Shown: one piece after another, positions 48,448 through 57,314 of the stretch | Numbering within the stretch: position 1 is the stretch's first letter | How the letters are laid out: every line of letters begins with the position of its first letter | Program-made: the position numbers and the translations under genes | NCBI GenBank assembly: GCA_965262175.1 | Contig: CBDHES010000002.1 | Location: 186,001-250,000 of the forward strand | Source: CADEDH01 sp965262175 | GTDB lineage: Bacteria > Actinomycetota > Acidimicrobiia > Acidimicrobiales > SZUA-35 | DNA: 64,000 nt | Direction: 5' to 3' | The notes under the pieces: generated by a model | Database searches by the model: none | Told to the model about the DNA's origin: nothing | What the model saw: only the letters and a program-made list of their open reading frames with translations

Positions 48448-49479
48448 ATGCGAGTTGGAGTTGTCGGCTGCGGCTACTGGGGCATCAAGCACGTCCGGGT
48501 CGCCTCGACCCTGCCGTCGGTGACCGACGTGGTGATCATCGATCCCCGGCGCGAGGTTCGGGAGGCGGCCGGTCGGAGCTTCCCCGCTACCCGACAGCGA
48601 CCGAGCCTGGCCGCCGCCCTCGACGAGGTCGACGCGGTGATCGTGGCCACCCCGCCCGAGACCCACTTCGATCTCGGGGCGGAGGCGATCGCCGCCGGGA
48701 AGCACGTGCTGATCGAGAAGCCGATGACGACCTCGGCCGCCACATCGGCCGAGCTGGTCGACCGAGCTGACGACGCCGGGGTCACGCTCGCCGTCGGCCA
48801 CACGTTCGCCCACAACCCCGCCGTCGCCAAGCTGGCCGAGATCATCGCCGAGGGTCACCTCGGTGCGCTCCGCCACCTCGACGCAGCCCGGCTGAACCTG
48901 GGCCTGTACCGGCCCGACGTCAACGTCCTGTGGGACCTGGCGGCCCACGACGTCTCGATCACCACGGCGCTCCTCGGGCGGACCCCGACCGAGGTCAGCG
49001 CCTGGGGCTCCCGCCACACCCAGCCGTTCGCCGAGGACGTAGCCAACCTCCGGATGAGCTATGACGACCCGGCGGTCGTGTCGACGGTCCGGGTGAGCTG
49101 GCTCGATCCGATCAAGGTGCGACGGATGACGGTCGTCGGGTCGGCGGCGATGGCGGTCTACGACGACCTCGACCAGGAGGCGCCCGTCACCGTGTTCGAC
49201 CGGGGCATCGACCGACCGCACGGGACCCCGACCGAGGTCGGGTACCGGGTCGGCGACATCCACGCTCCCCGGGTCCCGGCCGGCGAGCCGTTGGCGCTCG
49301 AGGTGGCCGACTTCGTCGACGCCGCAACCACCGGTCGATCCCCCCGAGCCGACGGCCGGGCCGGGTTGGCGGTCGTCGCCGTCCTCGAAGCGTCCGACCG
49401 CTCCCTGGCCGAGAACGGCGCCCCGATCGCCGTTCCACGTCCCGCCCTCCACCGAACGACGACCAGCGCCGCTGCGTAG
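48448..49479 (+). CDS. Gfo/Idh/MocA family sugar-nucleotide oxidoreductase
   Basis: ATG 48448 is preceded by GGAGG at 5-6 nt, so the upstream in-frame ATG at 48436 is less likely. The 343-residue protein has a Rossmann motif VGVVGCGYWGIKHVRV and the conserved KHVLIEKPMTTSAATSAELV (EKP lysine). A C-terminal beta domain shows DLAAHDVSITTALLGRTPTE. In operons of this kind it oxidises the 3-position of a UDP- or dTDP-sugar to a keto intermediate for the following aminotransferase. It is the first gene of the exopolysaccharide run, 11 bp before the DegT gene. Confidence 0.87.
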   Translation: MRVGVVGCGYWGIKHVRVASTLPSVTDVVIIDPRREVREAAGRSFPATRQRPSLAAALDEVDAVIVATPPETHFDLGAEAIAAGKHVLIEKPMTTSAATSAELVDRADDAGVTLAVGHTFAHNPAVAKLAEIIAEGHLGALRHLDAARLNLGLYRPDVNVLWDLAAHDVSITTALLGRTPTEVSAWGSRHTQPFAEDVANLRMSYDDPAVVSTVRVSWLDPIKVRRMTVVGSAAMAVYDDLDQEAPVTVFDRGIDRPHGTPTEVGYRVGDIHAPRVPAGEPLALEVADFVDAATTGRSPRADGRAGLAVVAVLEASDRSLAENGAPIAVPRPALHRTTTSAAA

Positions 49480-49489
49480 GAGACCTCCC

Positions 49490-50665
49490 ATGACCACGAT
49501 TATCGACCCCGCGGCGACCGCCGACGGTCCGGCCCCCTCGACCTCCATCGACCATGCCGAGCCGGGACCGGTCCCCCCCGTCGCCTTCCTCGACCTGGCT
49601 GCGCTCCACCGACCCCTGAGGGCCGACCTCGACGCCCTGTGGGCCGAGACCGTCGACCGCTCGGCCTTCGTCGGGGGCGACCGGGTGACCGAGTTCGAGA
49701 CGCAATGGGCCGCGTACTGTCAACGGAACCACGCCGTGGGGGTGGCCAACGGCACCGACGCCCTGGAGTTGGTGTTGGCCGCCCTCGAAATCGGCCCGGG
49801 CGACGAGGTGATCGTCCCCACCAACACGTTCGTGGCCACCGCCGAAGCGGTCGTCACCGTCGGCGCCACGCCGGTCTTCGTCGACGTCGACGAGACGACC
49901 CTGCTCGTCACGGCCGATCAGGTGGCGGCCGCCGTCACCGAGCGGACCCGGGCGGTGATGGTGGTCCACCTCTACGGCCAGGTTCCCGACATGGGCCGGA
50001 TCACGGCGGTCGCCGATCTGGCCGGGATCGACATCATCGAGGATGCCGCCCAGGCTCACGGGGCCAGGTGGCGGGGCGACATCGCCGGGAGCTTCGGGGT
50101 TGCGGCGACGTTCAGCTTCTACCCGGGGAAGAACCTCGGGGCGCTGGGGGACGGCGGCGCCGTGGTCACCGACGACGACGCCCTCGCCGAGCGGGTGCGG
50201 ACCTTGGCCAACCACGGCCGGGGCCACCATCTGCTGCACTCGATCTCCGGCCGCAACAGCCGGCTCGACGGCCTCCAGGCCGGAGCGCTGGCCATCAAGC
50301 TCGACCACCTCGACCGGTGGAACGACCGGCGGCGCTCGGTCCATCGGCGCTATGTCGCCGGCTTCGCCGGGACCGACGTCCAGGTGTTGGGCACCCTCGA
50401 CGGCGGCGAGCCGGTCCATCACCTCGAGGTGGTCCGGGTCGCCGATCGGGACGGCGTCCGGCAGCGGCTGACCGAGGCCGGGATCGCGTCGGGGATCCAC
50501 TACGCCCACCCCTGCCACCAGCAGCCGGCGTTCGCCGAGTTCGCCCGCCGACCCCTGCCGATCGCCGAGCGAGCCGCCGAAACCCAGCTCTCGTTGCCGA
50601 TGCACCCGACCCTCACCGACCACGAGGTCGACCGGGTGATCGCCACCGTGATCGGGGCGACATGA
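49490..50665 (+). CDS. DegT/DnrJ/EryC1/StrS family sugar aminotransferase
   Basis: The 391-residue PLP enzyme has FVGGDRVTEFETQWAAYC, GVANGTDALELVLAALEIGP, IIEDAAQAHGARWRG and the PLP-lysine motif ATFSFYPGKNLGALGDGGAV. Late motifs GRNSRLDGLQAGALAIKL and AETQLSLPMHPTL complete the family pattern. It transaminates a 3- or 4-keto sugar nucleotide, presumably the product of the Gfo/Idh/MocA enzyme directly upstream, giving an amino sugar for the polymer. Its stop overlaps the ATG of the Wzz-like gene. Confidence 0.92.
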   Translation: MTTIIDPAATADGPAPSTSIDHAEPGPVPPVAFLDLAALHRPLRADLDALWAETVDRSAFVGGDRVTEFETQWAAYCQRNHAVGVANGTDALELVLAALEIGPGDEVIVPTNTFVATAEAVVTVGATPVFVDVDETTLLVTADQVAAAVTERTRAVMVVHLYGQVPDMGRITAVADLAGIDIIEDAAQAHGARWRGDIAGSFGVAATFSFYPGKNLGALGDGGAVVTDDDALAERVRTLANHGRGHHLLHSISGRNSRLDGLQAGALAIKLDHLDRWNDRRRSVHRRYVAGFAGTDVQVLGTLDGGEPVHHLEVVRVADRDGVRQRLTEAGIASGIHYAHPCHQQPAFAEFARRPLPIAERAAETQLSLPMHPTLTDHEVDRVIATVIGAT

Positions 50666-52140
50666 CCGACCCGATCGACCACCGGAACGGCTCGGGACCG
50701 GCGGGCATCTTGACCGAGCCCGCCACCGCAGCCACCGACGAGGGCGGCAGCGACACCACCGACACCCCAGCCGAGCCCACCGTCGACGCCGCCCCCACCC
50801 CTGCCCAGCCCACGGCCAACGCCGCCGACCTGGCCGAGACCGATCGCGGCGAAGCCGATCTGGCCGACGCCGACCTGGCCGAGACGGGCGCCGCCGACGA
50901 CGCCAACGACTCCGGGACCGACGACAACGACACCGGCGGCAGCGAGGCCGGCACGCCGCATGCGGAGGTCGGCCCGCCAAGCGGCGAGTCGGCCCGGTCA
51001 CCAGCCGAGGAAACGGCCAAGGGACCGCTCGACGTACCGGAGGCCGAGTCGGACCCGGTCATCGATGGTGAGCCGACGCCGACGCCGACACCGACACCGA
51101 CGCCGAGGCCGGAGGACGCCACGACCACCGCGGGGGCGATCATCGCCCCACCCGACGGCGGCTGGTCGCTGGCCGAACTGCGGGCCGCTCTCTGGCCGGC
51201 CCTGGGCGTCGTCGTCGTCCTCGCTGCGGTGGGCTACCTGATCGGCTGGTCGGCCGGTCCGGAGCACCTGGTCCGCCAGGAGTTGGTCTACACCCTCGAC
51301 GAGTCGGTGCCCGACAGCTTCCTCCGGGAGGACCGGCGCCTGCTGACCCAGCTGGCGACCCTCGAGAGCGACACCGTCCTGGGACCCGTCGCCCGCGACC
51401 ACGACCTCGATATCGATGAGCTGCGGGATCGGATCGCCGTCGAGACGGTCGGGCTCTCGGAGGTCATCGAGATCGAGGTGACCGACGACGATCGCCGGCG
51501 GGCGGCGTCGATCAGCGCCGCCCTCATCGATCGGTACCTGGAGGTGGCCTCCACCCCGGTCGCGACCGATCAGACCGGTGCCCTCGTCGCATCCCGCGAC
51601 GACGTGGCGGCCCAGCTCGCCGAGGTCGACCGTCAGCTCGCCGCCCTGGACGACTGGCAGGTCACCGACGCACAGCTCGCCACCCGTGACGACAGCATCA
51701 GCCGCCGGCTCGACGACCTCGGGACGGAGCTCTCGGCGCTGCGGACCGGCATCGCATCGGGCGCCACCGATCCGACGCGGCCGACGGTCGCCACCCGCGT
51801 CGTCGAGCTGGAGACCGAGATCGACACGCTGGAGGCCGAGCTCGGCTCGGTCCGATCCGAGCGGGCGTCGCTCGCCCAGCCGACGGCCACATCGGCCGCG
51901 CTCGATCGGGAGCGGTCCCGCCTCGAGTCGGAGCTGGCGACGATCGAGGCCGAGCTCACCGACCGGCGGCTGGCGCCGCTGACCTCGTCGCCGATCCGGC
52001 CGCTCGGGCCCCCCACCATCGAGGAGCTGTCGGCCCACCGGGGAGGCGTCCGGGGCCTGGCGATCGGGGCGCTGCTCGGTCTGCCGATCGCGGTGATCGC
52101 CGCCTTCCGGGCCCGTCGACGCCAACTCTGGCTCGGCTAG
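50662..52140 (+). CDS. Wzz-like chain-length determinant/co-polymerase with long acidic cytosolic leader
   Basis: The start ATG 50662 overlaps the aminotransferase stop. The first about 170 residues are acidic and repetitive (ADLAETDRGEADLADADLAE, then a PTPTPTPTPTP run encoded by 6-bp DNA repeats near 51070-51105). TM1 is at about 177-196 (ALGVVVVLAAVGYLIGWSAG). The periplasmic-type part has a Wzz beta region (RQELVYTLDESV, IEIEVTDDDRRRAASISAAL), a long coiled-coil (about 305-450) and a final TM (LAIGALLGLPIAVIAAF). No Walker kinase is attached. It should set polymer length with the Wzy-like protein. Confidence 0.82.
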   Translation: MTDPIDHRNGSGPAGILTEPATAATDEGGSDTTDTPAEPTVDAAPTPAQPTANAADLAETDRGEADLADADLAETGAADDANDSGTDDNDTGGSEAGTPHAEVGPPSGESARSPAEETAKGPLDVPEAESDPVIDGEPTPTPTPTPTPRPEDATTTAGAIIAPPDGGWSLAELRAALWPALGVVVVLAAVGYLIGWSAGPEHLVRQELVYTLDESVPDSFLREDRRLLTQLATLESDTVLGPVARDHDLDIDELRDRIAVETVGLSEVIEIEVTDDDRRRAASISAALIDRYLEVASTPVATDQTGALVASRDDVAAQLAEVDRQLAALDDWQVTDAQLATRDDSISRRLDDLGTELSALRTGIASGATDPTRPTVATRVVELETEIDTLEAELGSVRSERASLAQPTATSAALDRERSRLESELATIEAELTDRRLAPLTSSPIRPLGPPTIEELSAHRGGVRGLAIGALLGLPIAVIAAFRARRRQLWLG

Positions 52141-52147
52141 GGCCGTC

Positions 52148-53815
52148 GTGACGAGTCCCCATACCACCGGCCGACCGGCGGTCGACCGATGGCCGCCGAC
52201 GGACGACGAACCGACCGGCGACACCGCCGACGCCGCAGGCGCCGACGGCGGCCTGGTCGGCGACTCGGTCCGGATCGCCGTGGCGGTGGCCCTGAGCCGC
52301 CTCACCGGTCTGCTCCGGGTGACGGTGGCCGCCGCCGCCTTGGGCTCCACCGTGCTCGGCGACCTGTTCATCGCCGTGAACGTGCTGCCGCTGACCCTCT
52401 ACGACATCGTCGCCGGGTCGGCCATCACCTCGATCCTGGTCCCTCCGTTGACCCGCCTCCGGCGGACCGACCGGGCCGCCGGCCGACGGCTGGCGGGCAA
52501 CGCCCTCGGCCTGGTGGTCGTCGGGCTCGCCGCGGTTGCCGGGCTGGTCGTCGTCGGCCGCGCCGCGATGGCCGGGCTGCTCACCTCGGGCGTCGATCCC
52601 GGGTTGGCCGACGACGCTCGTCGGGTCGGAGCGGTCCTGGTACTGCTCATCGCGCCCCAGCTGGTGGCCTACGGGGCGATCGGGGTCCTGGTGTCGATCC
52701 AACACGCCCACGGTCGGTTCCTCCTCCCGTCCGCCGCGCCGATCGTGGAGAACCTCGGTCTGCTGGCCACGATCGCCATCGTCGGCGTTCGCTACGGTGG
52801 CGGCCTCGACGTCGACACCGCCCCGCCGGGTCTGATCACCACCCTCGGTATCGGGTCGGGCTTGTCGGTCGCGGCCCACGTCGCCGTGCAGTACGTGGGA
52901 GCCCGGCGGGCCCAGGGACCGTTGTCGATTGGCCTCCGATGGCGGGATGACGCCGTCCGGGCACTGGCCCGGCCGGCCCGGACCTCGTTCGGTTGGTCGT
53001 CGGTGGTAGCGACGCGGAAGCTGGCGCTGGTCGTGGCGGCAACCTACGCCGGAGCCGGCGGCGTCCAGGCCTTGGAGCTCGCCACCCTCCTCTACTTCGT
53101 TCCGCTCGCCCTCGTCGGCCGACCGATCGCCTCCGCCGCCCTCCCCCGACTCGCCGCGGCGGAACCGAGCGCCCAGCTCGCGGGCTACGTGGCGACGGTC
53201 CGTCTCGCGGCCTGGCTCGTCGTTCCCGCCGGGGCTGCGCTCGCCGCGCTGAGCGGGCCCATCGCCGGGGCGCTGGCGGCCGGACGGTTCGATCAGCCGG
53301 CGACGACGACCATGATCGCCGCCGCCCTCGTCGGCCTGGCGATCGGGGCGGTCTCGGAAGCGCTGTTCGAGGTCGGTCGCCAGGCGGCCATGGCCCGGGG
53401 GCGGAGCGAGACGCTCCGACCCGCCACCTGGATCCGAGCCCTGACCGCGGTCGTCGGTCTCCCCGTAGCCGTCGTGGCCCTCGATGGGCCGGCGGTGCTC
53501 ATGGCGATCGGTCTCGTCGTCTCGATCGGGGATCTCGCAGCGCTGTTCCTCGTCCATCGGGCCCTCCGCCGAGACCCGGCGTGGCCCGGCCCCACCGAGC
53601 CGATCTGGCATCGGCTGGGGCTCGTCACCGCCCTCACCGTCGGCCCGGCCGCAGCCGTGTCCCCGCTGCTCGGTGGGCTCGGCGACGAAGGGACGCTGGC
53701 CGGGGCGGCCCTCGTGGCCGTCACCGGGTTCGCCGCCGGCCTGGGGCTGCTCGCCCGGCGGGGCCGCCTCGTCCTCGAACCCATCCGAGCGCTCGGAACG
53801 GAGCTGAGCCGATGA
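52148..53815 (+). CDS. MurJ/MviN-like lipid-linked oligosaccharide flippase (Wzx role)
   Basis: The 555-residue protein has about 14 TM helices. Early LSRLTGLLRVTVAAAALGST and DLFIAVNVLPLTLYDIVAGS correspond to the MurJ signature (xRxxGxxR near the first helices, NxxPNxxxxLxAxG). SITSILVPPLTRLRRT also fits the MOP superfamily. The gene is located within the polysaccharide operon (7 bp after the Wzz-like gene, overlapping the polymerase gene), so it probably flips the undecaprenyl-linked repeat unit rather than lipid II. Confidence 0.82.
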   Translation: MTSPHTTGRPAVDRWPPTDDEPTGDTADAAGADGGLVGDSVRIAVAVALSRLTGLLRVTVAAAALGSTVLGDLFIAVNVLPLTLYDIVAGSAITSILVPPLTRLRRTDRAAGRRLAGNALGLVVVGLAAVAGLVVVGRAAMAGLLTSGVDPGLADDARRVGAVLVLLIAPQLVAYGAIGVLVSIQHAHGRFLLPSAAPIVENLGLLATIAIVGVRYGGGLDVDTAPPGLITTLGIGSGLSVAAHVAVQYVGARRAQGPLSIGLRWRDDAVRALARPARTSFGWSSVVATRKLALVVAATYAGAGGVQALELATLLYFVPLALVGRPIASAALPRLAAAEPSAQLAGYVATVRLAAWLVVPAGAALAALSGPIAGALAAGRFDQPATTTMIAAALVGLAIGAVSEALFEVGRQAAMARGRSETLRPATWIRALTAVVGLPVAVVALDGPAVLMAIGLVVSIGDLAALFLVHRALRRDPAWPGPTEPIWHRLGLVTALTVGPAAAVSPLLGGLGDEGTLAGAALVAVTGFAAGLGLLARRGRLVLEPIRALGTELSR

Positions 53816-56367
53816 CGACCGCCCCGACCATCCCGGCCCCACCAACCCGATCGACCCGACCGAGGCGGTCCACCCCACCGACGCGGTCCACCCGACCGAC
53901 GCCGGAGGCCATCCCGGGATCGTCCTCGGCCAGCGCCCGCTGGGCCGTGCGCCTCGTCGCCGCCTACGCCGCCACGATGCCGCTGCTGGCCGGCCTTCCC
54001 CGCGGGGCGTGGGTGCCAGCCCTCCGCCCGAGCGAGGTCGTGCAGGTGACGGTGACGCTGGCTGTGGCGGCGCTCATGGTCCCCGCCATCGGGCGAGGGC
54101 AGCGGTGGCGGTGGCGGCCCGGACCGAGCGAGTGGTGGCTGGTGGCGGTGGCGGCGACGTCGTCGATCGGACCGCTGCTCCTGTGGCTCGCCCGGGGCCG
54201 GGACCTCACCCCGAACGAGATCATCGCCGCGGTGCCGCTCGTCAAGTACGCCGGGTTGTACCTGCTGTTCCGGGTCGTGGTCCGTTCCGGCGATGACGTC
54301 CGGCTGGTGGTCAGGGCCGCGCTCGGGGCCGCGGTCGTGGTCGCCGGCATCGCCGTGGCCCAGGTGTTGGGCGTCGGACCGGTCGTCGATCTCCTGGGCC
54401 GCTTCTACGTGAGCAGCGACACCGATCTGGCGGCGATCGCCGCCGGCGGGCGAGGCACCGCCACGCTCGGTTCCTCGATCGCCACCGGCGCCTTCCTCAC
54501 CCTGGCGGCCGGGGTGGCGCTGGCCTGGGCCCATCTCGACCCGGGACCCGCCGATGGCACCAGGCTCCCGGGGGCCGCCGGCCACCGGTGGTTGGCCCTG
54601 GCCGGCGTCCTGACGATCGGCGCCGTGGCCAGCGGCCAGGTCGGAACGTTGATCGCCTTGGCGGTCACCGGGGTCGTCGTGGCCGCCGAAGCCGGGCGCC
54701 TCGCCCGGTTCGTCCGGTGGGGGGCGGCCGTCGGCGTCGTGGCCGCGGTCGGTCTGTGGCCGGTGATCTCGGCTCGACTGGCCACCATCGATCCGTCGTC
54801 GGGTGTGCCGTCGAGCTGGCTGATCCGATGGACGAACGTCGCCGAGCTGTTCTGGCCGTCCCTGGCCAACGGAGGTTGGGCCCTCGGGGTCGGACCCGAC
54901 GCCACCGTCGTCCCGCCCGACGTCTGGCGAGACGTGGTCTACCTCGAGAGCGGCTACCTCTGGCTCCTCTGGGTCGGTGGCCTTCCCCTCCTGGTATCGA
55001 CCATCGGACTGTGGTGGTCTGCGTACCGGCGGGCCGGGCGTCCGGGGCCGACCGCCGCCGAGCGGGCGGTGGCCACCGCCACCCGGGCCGCGGTGGCGAC
55101 GTTCGCCGTCATCAGCCTGTTCGACCCCCACCTGACCCTCCGGGGCGGGGCCGACCTGTTCTTCATCCTCCTCGCACTGTCGGCGACGGCGTCGCCCTTC
55201 GTCGTCGACACCGCCGAGGGCCCGACCCGGTGGACGGCACGGTTCGGTCCTGCGGTCCCGACCCGATACGCCGGAGCCCGGATCCAGATCGGCGAGGCGG
55301 GCGGGCCCCCGCCGACCGTCGAGCTCGGTGGACAGGGCCGCCCGACCGAGACCGTCCTCCGGTTCACCGTCGTCGACCGCGGCTCCCCGGTCGCCGCAGC
55401 CGACCTGGCCCTCGTCGCCGTCGGGACGAAGCTTCACGGCGTCGTCGTCGGCGCCGGGGACCATTCCGACCCCGACGCCGAGGCGCTCCTGTGGCGGGGC
55501 CTCGTTCGCAGCGGCGCGTCCCTCGGCTTGGCGTCCCTCCACTGGCCGACGAGGCCCACCGATTCGCCCGATCGGCCCGATCGGCCGGGCTGGGCGAATC
55601 GGGCAGATCGGGCCGAGCTGGTGCGAGCCTCGGCGTTGGCCACGACCCGGGAGCGGACCAGGGCTCGGCACGGAGCGCCTTCGACCCGATCCGGACGCAA
55701 GGCGCCAGGATCGGACCACCAGGCGACGGTGGGCACCGGGATCCGACTCGAGACCGTGGCTCCGATCCCCCGCTGGAAGCGGGCCACCGACGTCGTGATC
55801 GCCTCGGTGGCCCTGGTCGCCACCACCCCGATCTGGCTCGGCTGTGCGGTCGCCGTCCGGCGGTCGAGCCCAGGTCCGGTCCTTTTCCGCCAGGTCCGTG
55901 TCGGCGCCGGTGGACTCCCGTTCCGGATGACCAAGTTCCGCACGATGTACGTCGACAACGACGACCGGGCCCACCGGGCTCAGAACCGGCGGGAGATCCT
56001 GGAGGGGGCGGGCGCGACCAAGGACGGCGACGACCCTCGAATCACGCCGATCGGCCGAACGTTGCGTCGGCTCTCACTGGATGAGCTCCCCCAGCTCCTC
56101 AACGTGCTCGGGGGCCAGATGTCACTGGTCGGGCCCCGCCCCTCGCTGGTCTGGGAGGTCGAGCTGTTCGAGTCGGCGGCCCGTCGGCGTCTCACCGTAC
56201 GGCCCGGGATCACCGGCCTCTGGCAGGTGAGCGGTCGGGCCGAGGTCTCGATGGGCGAGATGCTCGACCTCGACCTGCACTACGTCGACCGGTTCGGTCC
56301 CGGGCTCGACGCCCGATGCCTCGCCGCCACCGCCAGCGCGGTCGTCCGCCGGGAGGGAGCCCGATGA
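53812..56367 (+). CDS. Fusion of Wzy/O-antigen-ligase-like polymerase with initiating phosphoglycosyl transferase (WcaJ/WbaP type)
   Basis: The single 851-residue frame starts at ATG 53812. Residues about 40-470 hold about 10-12 TM helices, with a large loop (SARLATIDPSSGVPSSWLIR, NVAELFWPSLANGGWALGVG) typical of O-antigen ligase/polymerase (Wzy) proteins. A linker of about 180 residues follows. Residues about 654-851 are a bacterial sugar transferase: RWKRATDVVIASVALVATTP membrane hairpin, SPGPVLFRQVRVGAGG, FRMTKFRTMYVD, LDELPQLLNVLGGQMSLVGPRP and PGITGLWQVSGR. Fusing the initiating enzyme to the polymerase is unusual. The 3' ATGA overlap leads into the next glycosyltransferase. Confidence 0.88.
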   Translation: MTTAPTIPAPPTRSTRPRRSTPPTRSTRPTPEAIPGSSSASARWAVRLVAAYAATMPLLAGLPRGAWVPALRPSEVVQVTVTLAVAALMVPAIGRGQRWRWRPGPSEWWLVAVAATSSIGPLLLWLARGRDLTPNEIIAAVPLVKYAGLYLLFRVVVRSGDDVRLVVRAALGAAVVVAGIAVAQVLGVGPVVDLLGRFYVSSDTDLAAIAAGGRGTATLGSSIATGAFLTLAAGVALAWAHLDPGPADGTRLPGAAGHRWLALAGVLTIGAVASGQVGTLIALAVTGVVVAAEAGRLARFVRWGAAVGVVAAVGLWPVISARLATIDPSSGVPSSWLIRWTNVAELFWPSLANGGWALGVGPDATVVPPDVWRDVVYLESGYLWLLWVGGLPLLVSTIGLWWSAYRRAGRPGPTAAERAVATATRAAVATFAVISLFDPHLTLRGGADLFFILLALSATASPFVVDTAEGPTRWTARFGPAVPTRYAGARIQIGEAGGPPPTVELGGQGRPTETVLRFTVVDRGSPVAAADLALVAVGTKLHGVVVGAGDHSDPDAEALLWRGLVRSGASLGLASLHWPTRPTDSPDRPDRPGWANRADRAELVRASALATTRERTRARHGAPSTRSGRKAPGSDHQATVGTGIRLETVAPIPRWKRATDVVIASVALVATTPIWLGCAVAVRRSSPGPVLFRQVRVGAGGLPFRMTKFRTMYVDNDDRAHRAQNRREILEGAGATKDGDDPRITPIGRTLRRLSLDELPQLLNVLGGQMSLVGPRPSLVWEVELFESAARRRLTVRPGITGLWQVSGRAEVSMGEMLDLDLHYVDRFGPGLDARCLAATASAVVRREGAR
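55559..55616 (+). repeat. Nested inverted repeats in the linker of the polymerase-PGT fusion gene
   Basis: CCGATTCGCCC (55559-55569) pairs with GGGCGAATCGG (55592-55602), and CGGCCCGATC (55573-55582) pairs with GATCGGGCCG (55607-55616). The DNA encodes a Arg/Asp/Pro-rich linker (DRPDRPGWANRADRAELV) between the two enzymatic domains. It could be a scar of the fusion or an expanded palindromic element. Confidence 0.6.
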
Positions 56368-57314
56368 CCTCGACCACGGCCTACGTGGCGACCGTCGGCG
56401 GTCACGTCAGCGAGCTGGTCGAGCTGGCCGACCGTCTCCCCGCCGATGATGAGCTGTGGATCACCAACGACAGCCCCCAGACCCGCGATCTCCTGGCCGG
56501 CCGGCGGGTGGCGCTGGTGCCGTTCGTCGGGGAGCGGGATCTGCGGGGTGTTCTGCGGGCGGTCCCCACGGCCCGGAGGCTCCTCGGTCGCCATCGGATC
56601 GGCCGGGTCGTCAGCACCGGCTCGGCCCTGGCGCTCGGGTACCTCCCGACGGCGGCGGCGATGGGGCTCGACGTCCACTACATCGAGAGCTCGACCCGGG
56701 TCGACGCACCGTCGATGACCGGTCGGGTCCTGGCCCGCGTGCCGGGGATCCGATGCTGGTGGCAGTACCCGGACCCGCCGCCCCACTTCACCCACCTCGG
56801 CGGCGTCTATGACCGGTACACGGTCGAGCCGGCACCGGATCATCGGACCGATCGACCACCGAAGCGGATCGTGGTCACCGTCGGAACCACCGATCGGGAC
56901 TTCCGGCGCCTCATCGCCCGGCTGGTCGAGATCCTCCCGGCCGACGCCGACGTCCTCTGGCAGACCGGGGCCTCGAGCGTGGCCGACCTGGGGATCGACG
57001 CCCGCTCGCTCGTCCCCGAGCGAGAGCTGGTGACGGCGATCGCCGGCGCTGACGTCGTGGTCACCCACGCCGGCGCCGGCTCGCTGGCCATGGCCCTCCG
57101 GGCCGGCAAGGTGCCCGTCTTCGTCCCCCGCCGGGCCGACCACGATGAGCACCTGGACGACCACCAGGGCGAGCTGGCGGCATGGGCCGACCGGGCCGGC
57201 CTCGCCGTCGCCGCCGAGGCCGACCAGGTCGAGCTCGACCACCTCCAGACCGCATCCCGCCTGACCGTGAGAACCGTGACGACCAGAAAGCTGCTGCTCG
57301 ATGACTGCCCTTGA
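56364..57314 (+). CDS. PssD/PssE-like (Alg14-Alg13-type) glycosyltransferase in one chain
   Basis: The start ATG 56364 overlaps the fusion gene. The 316-residue protein has an N-terminal half like PssD/Alg14 (ATVGGHVSELVELADRL, RVVSTGSALALGYLPTAAAM, DVHYIESSTRV) and a C-terminal half like PssE/Alg13/GT28 (IVVTVGTTDRDFRRLIARLV, VVTHAGAGSLAMALRAGKVP, VFVPRRADHDEHLDDHQGEL). Together they form one GT-B enzyme that adds the second sugar to the lipid-linked primer made by the PGT domain next door. In many bacteria the halves are separate polypeptides. Confidence 0.88.
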   Translation: MTSTTAYVATVGGHVSELVELADRLPADDELWITNDSPQTRDLLAGRRVALVPFVGERDLRGVLRAVPTARRLLGRHRIGRVVSTGSALALGYLPTAAAMGLDVHYIESSTRVDAPSMTGRVLARVPGIRCWWQYPDPPPHFTHLGGVYDRYTVEPAPDHRTDRPPKRIVVTVGTTDRDFRRLIARLVEILPADADVLWQTGASSVADLGIDARSLVPERELVTAIAGADVVVTHAGAGSLAMALRAGKVPVFVPRRADHDEHLDDHQGELAAWADRAGLAVAAEADQVELDHLQTASRLTVRTVTTRKLLLDDCP

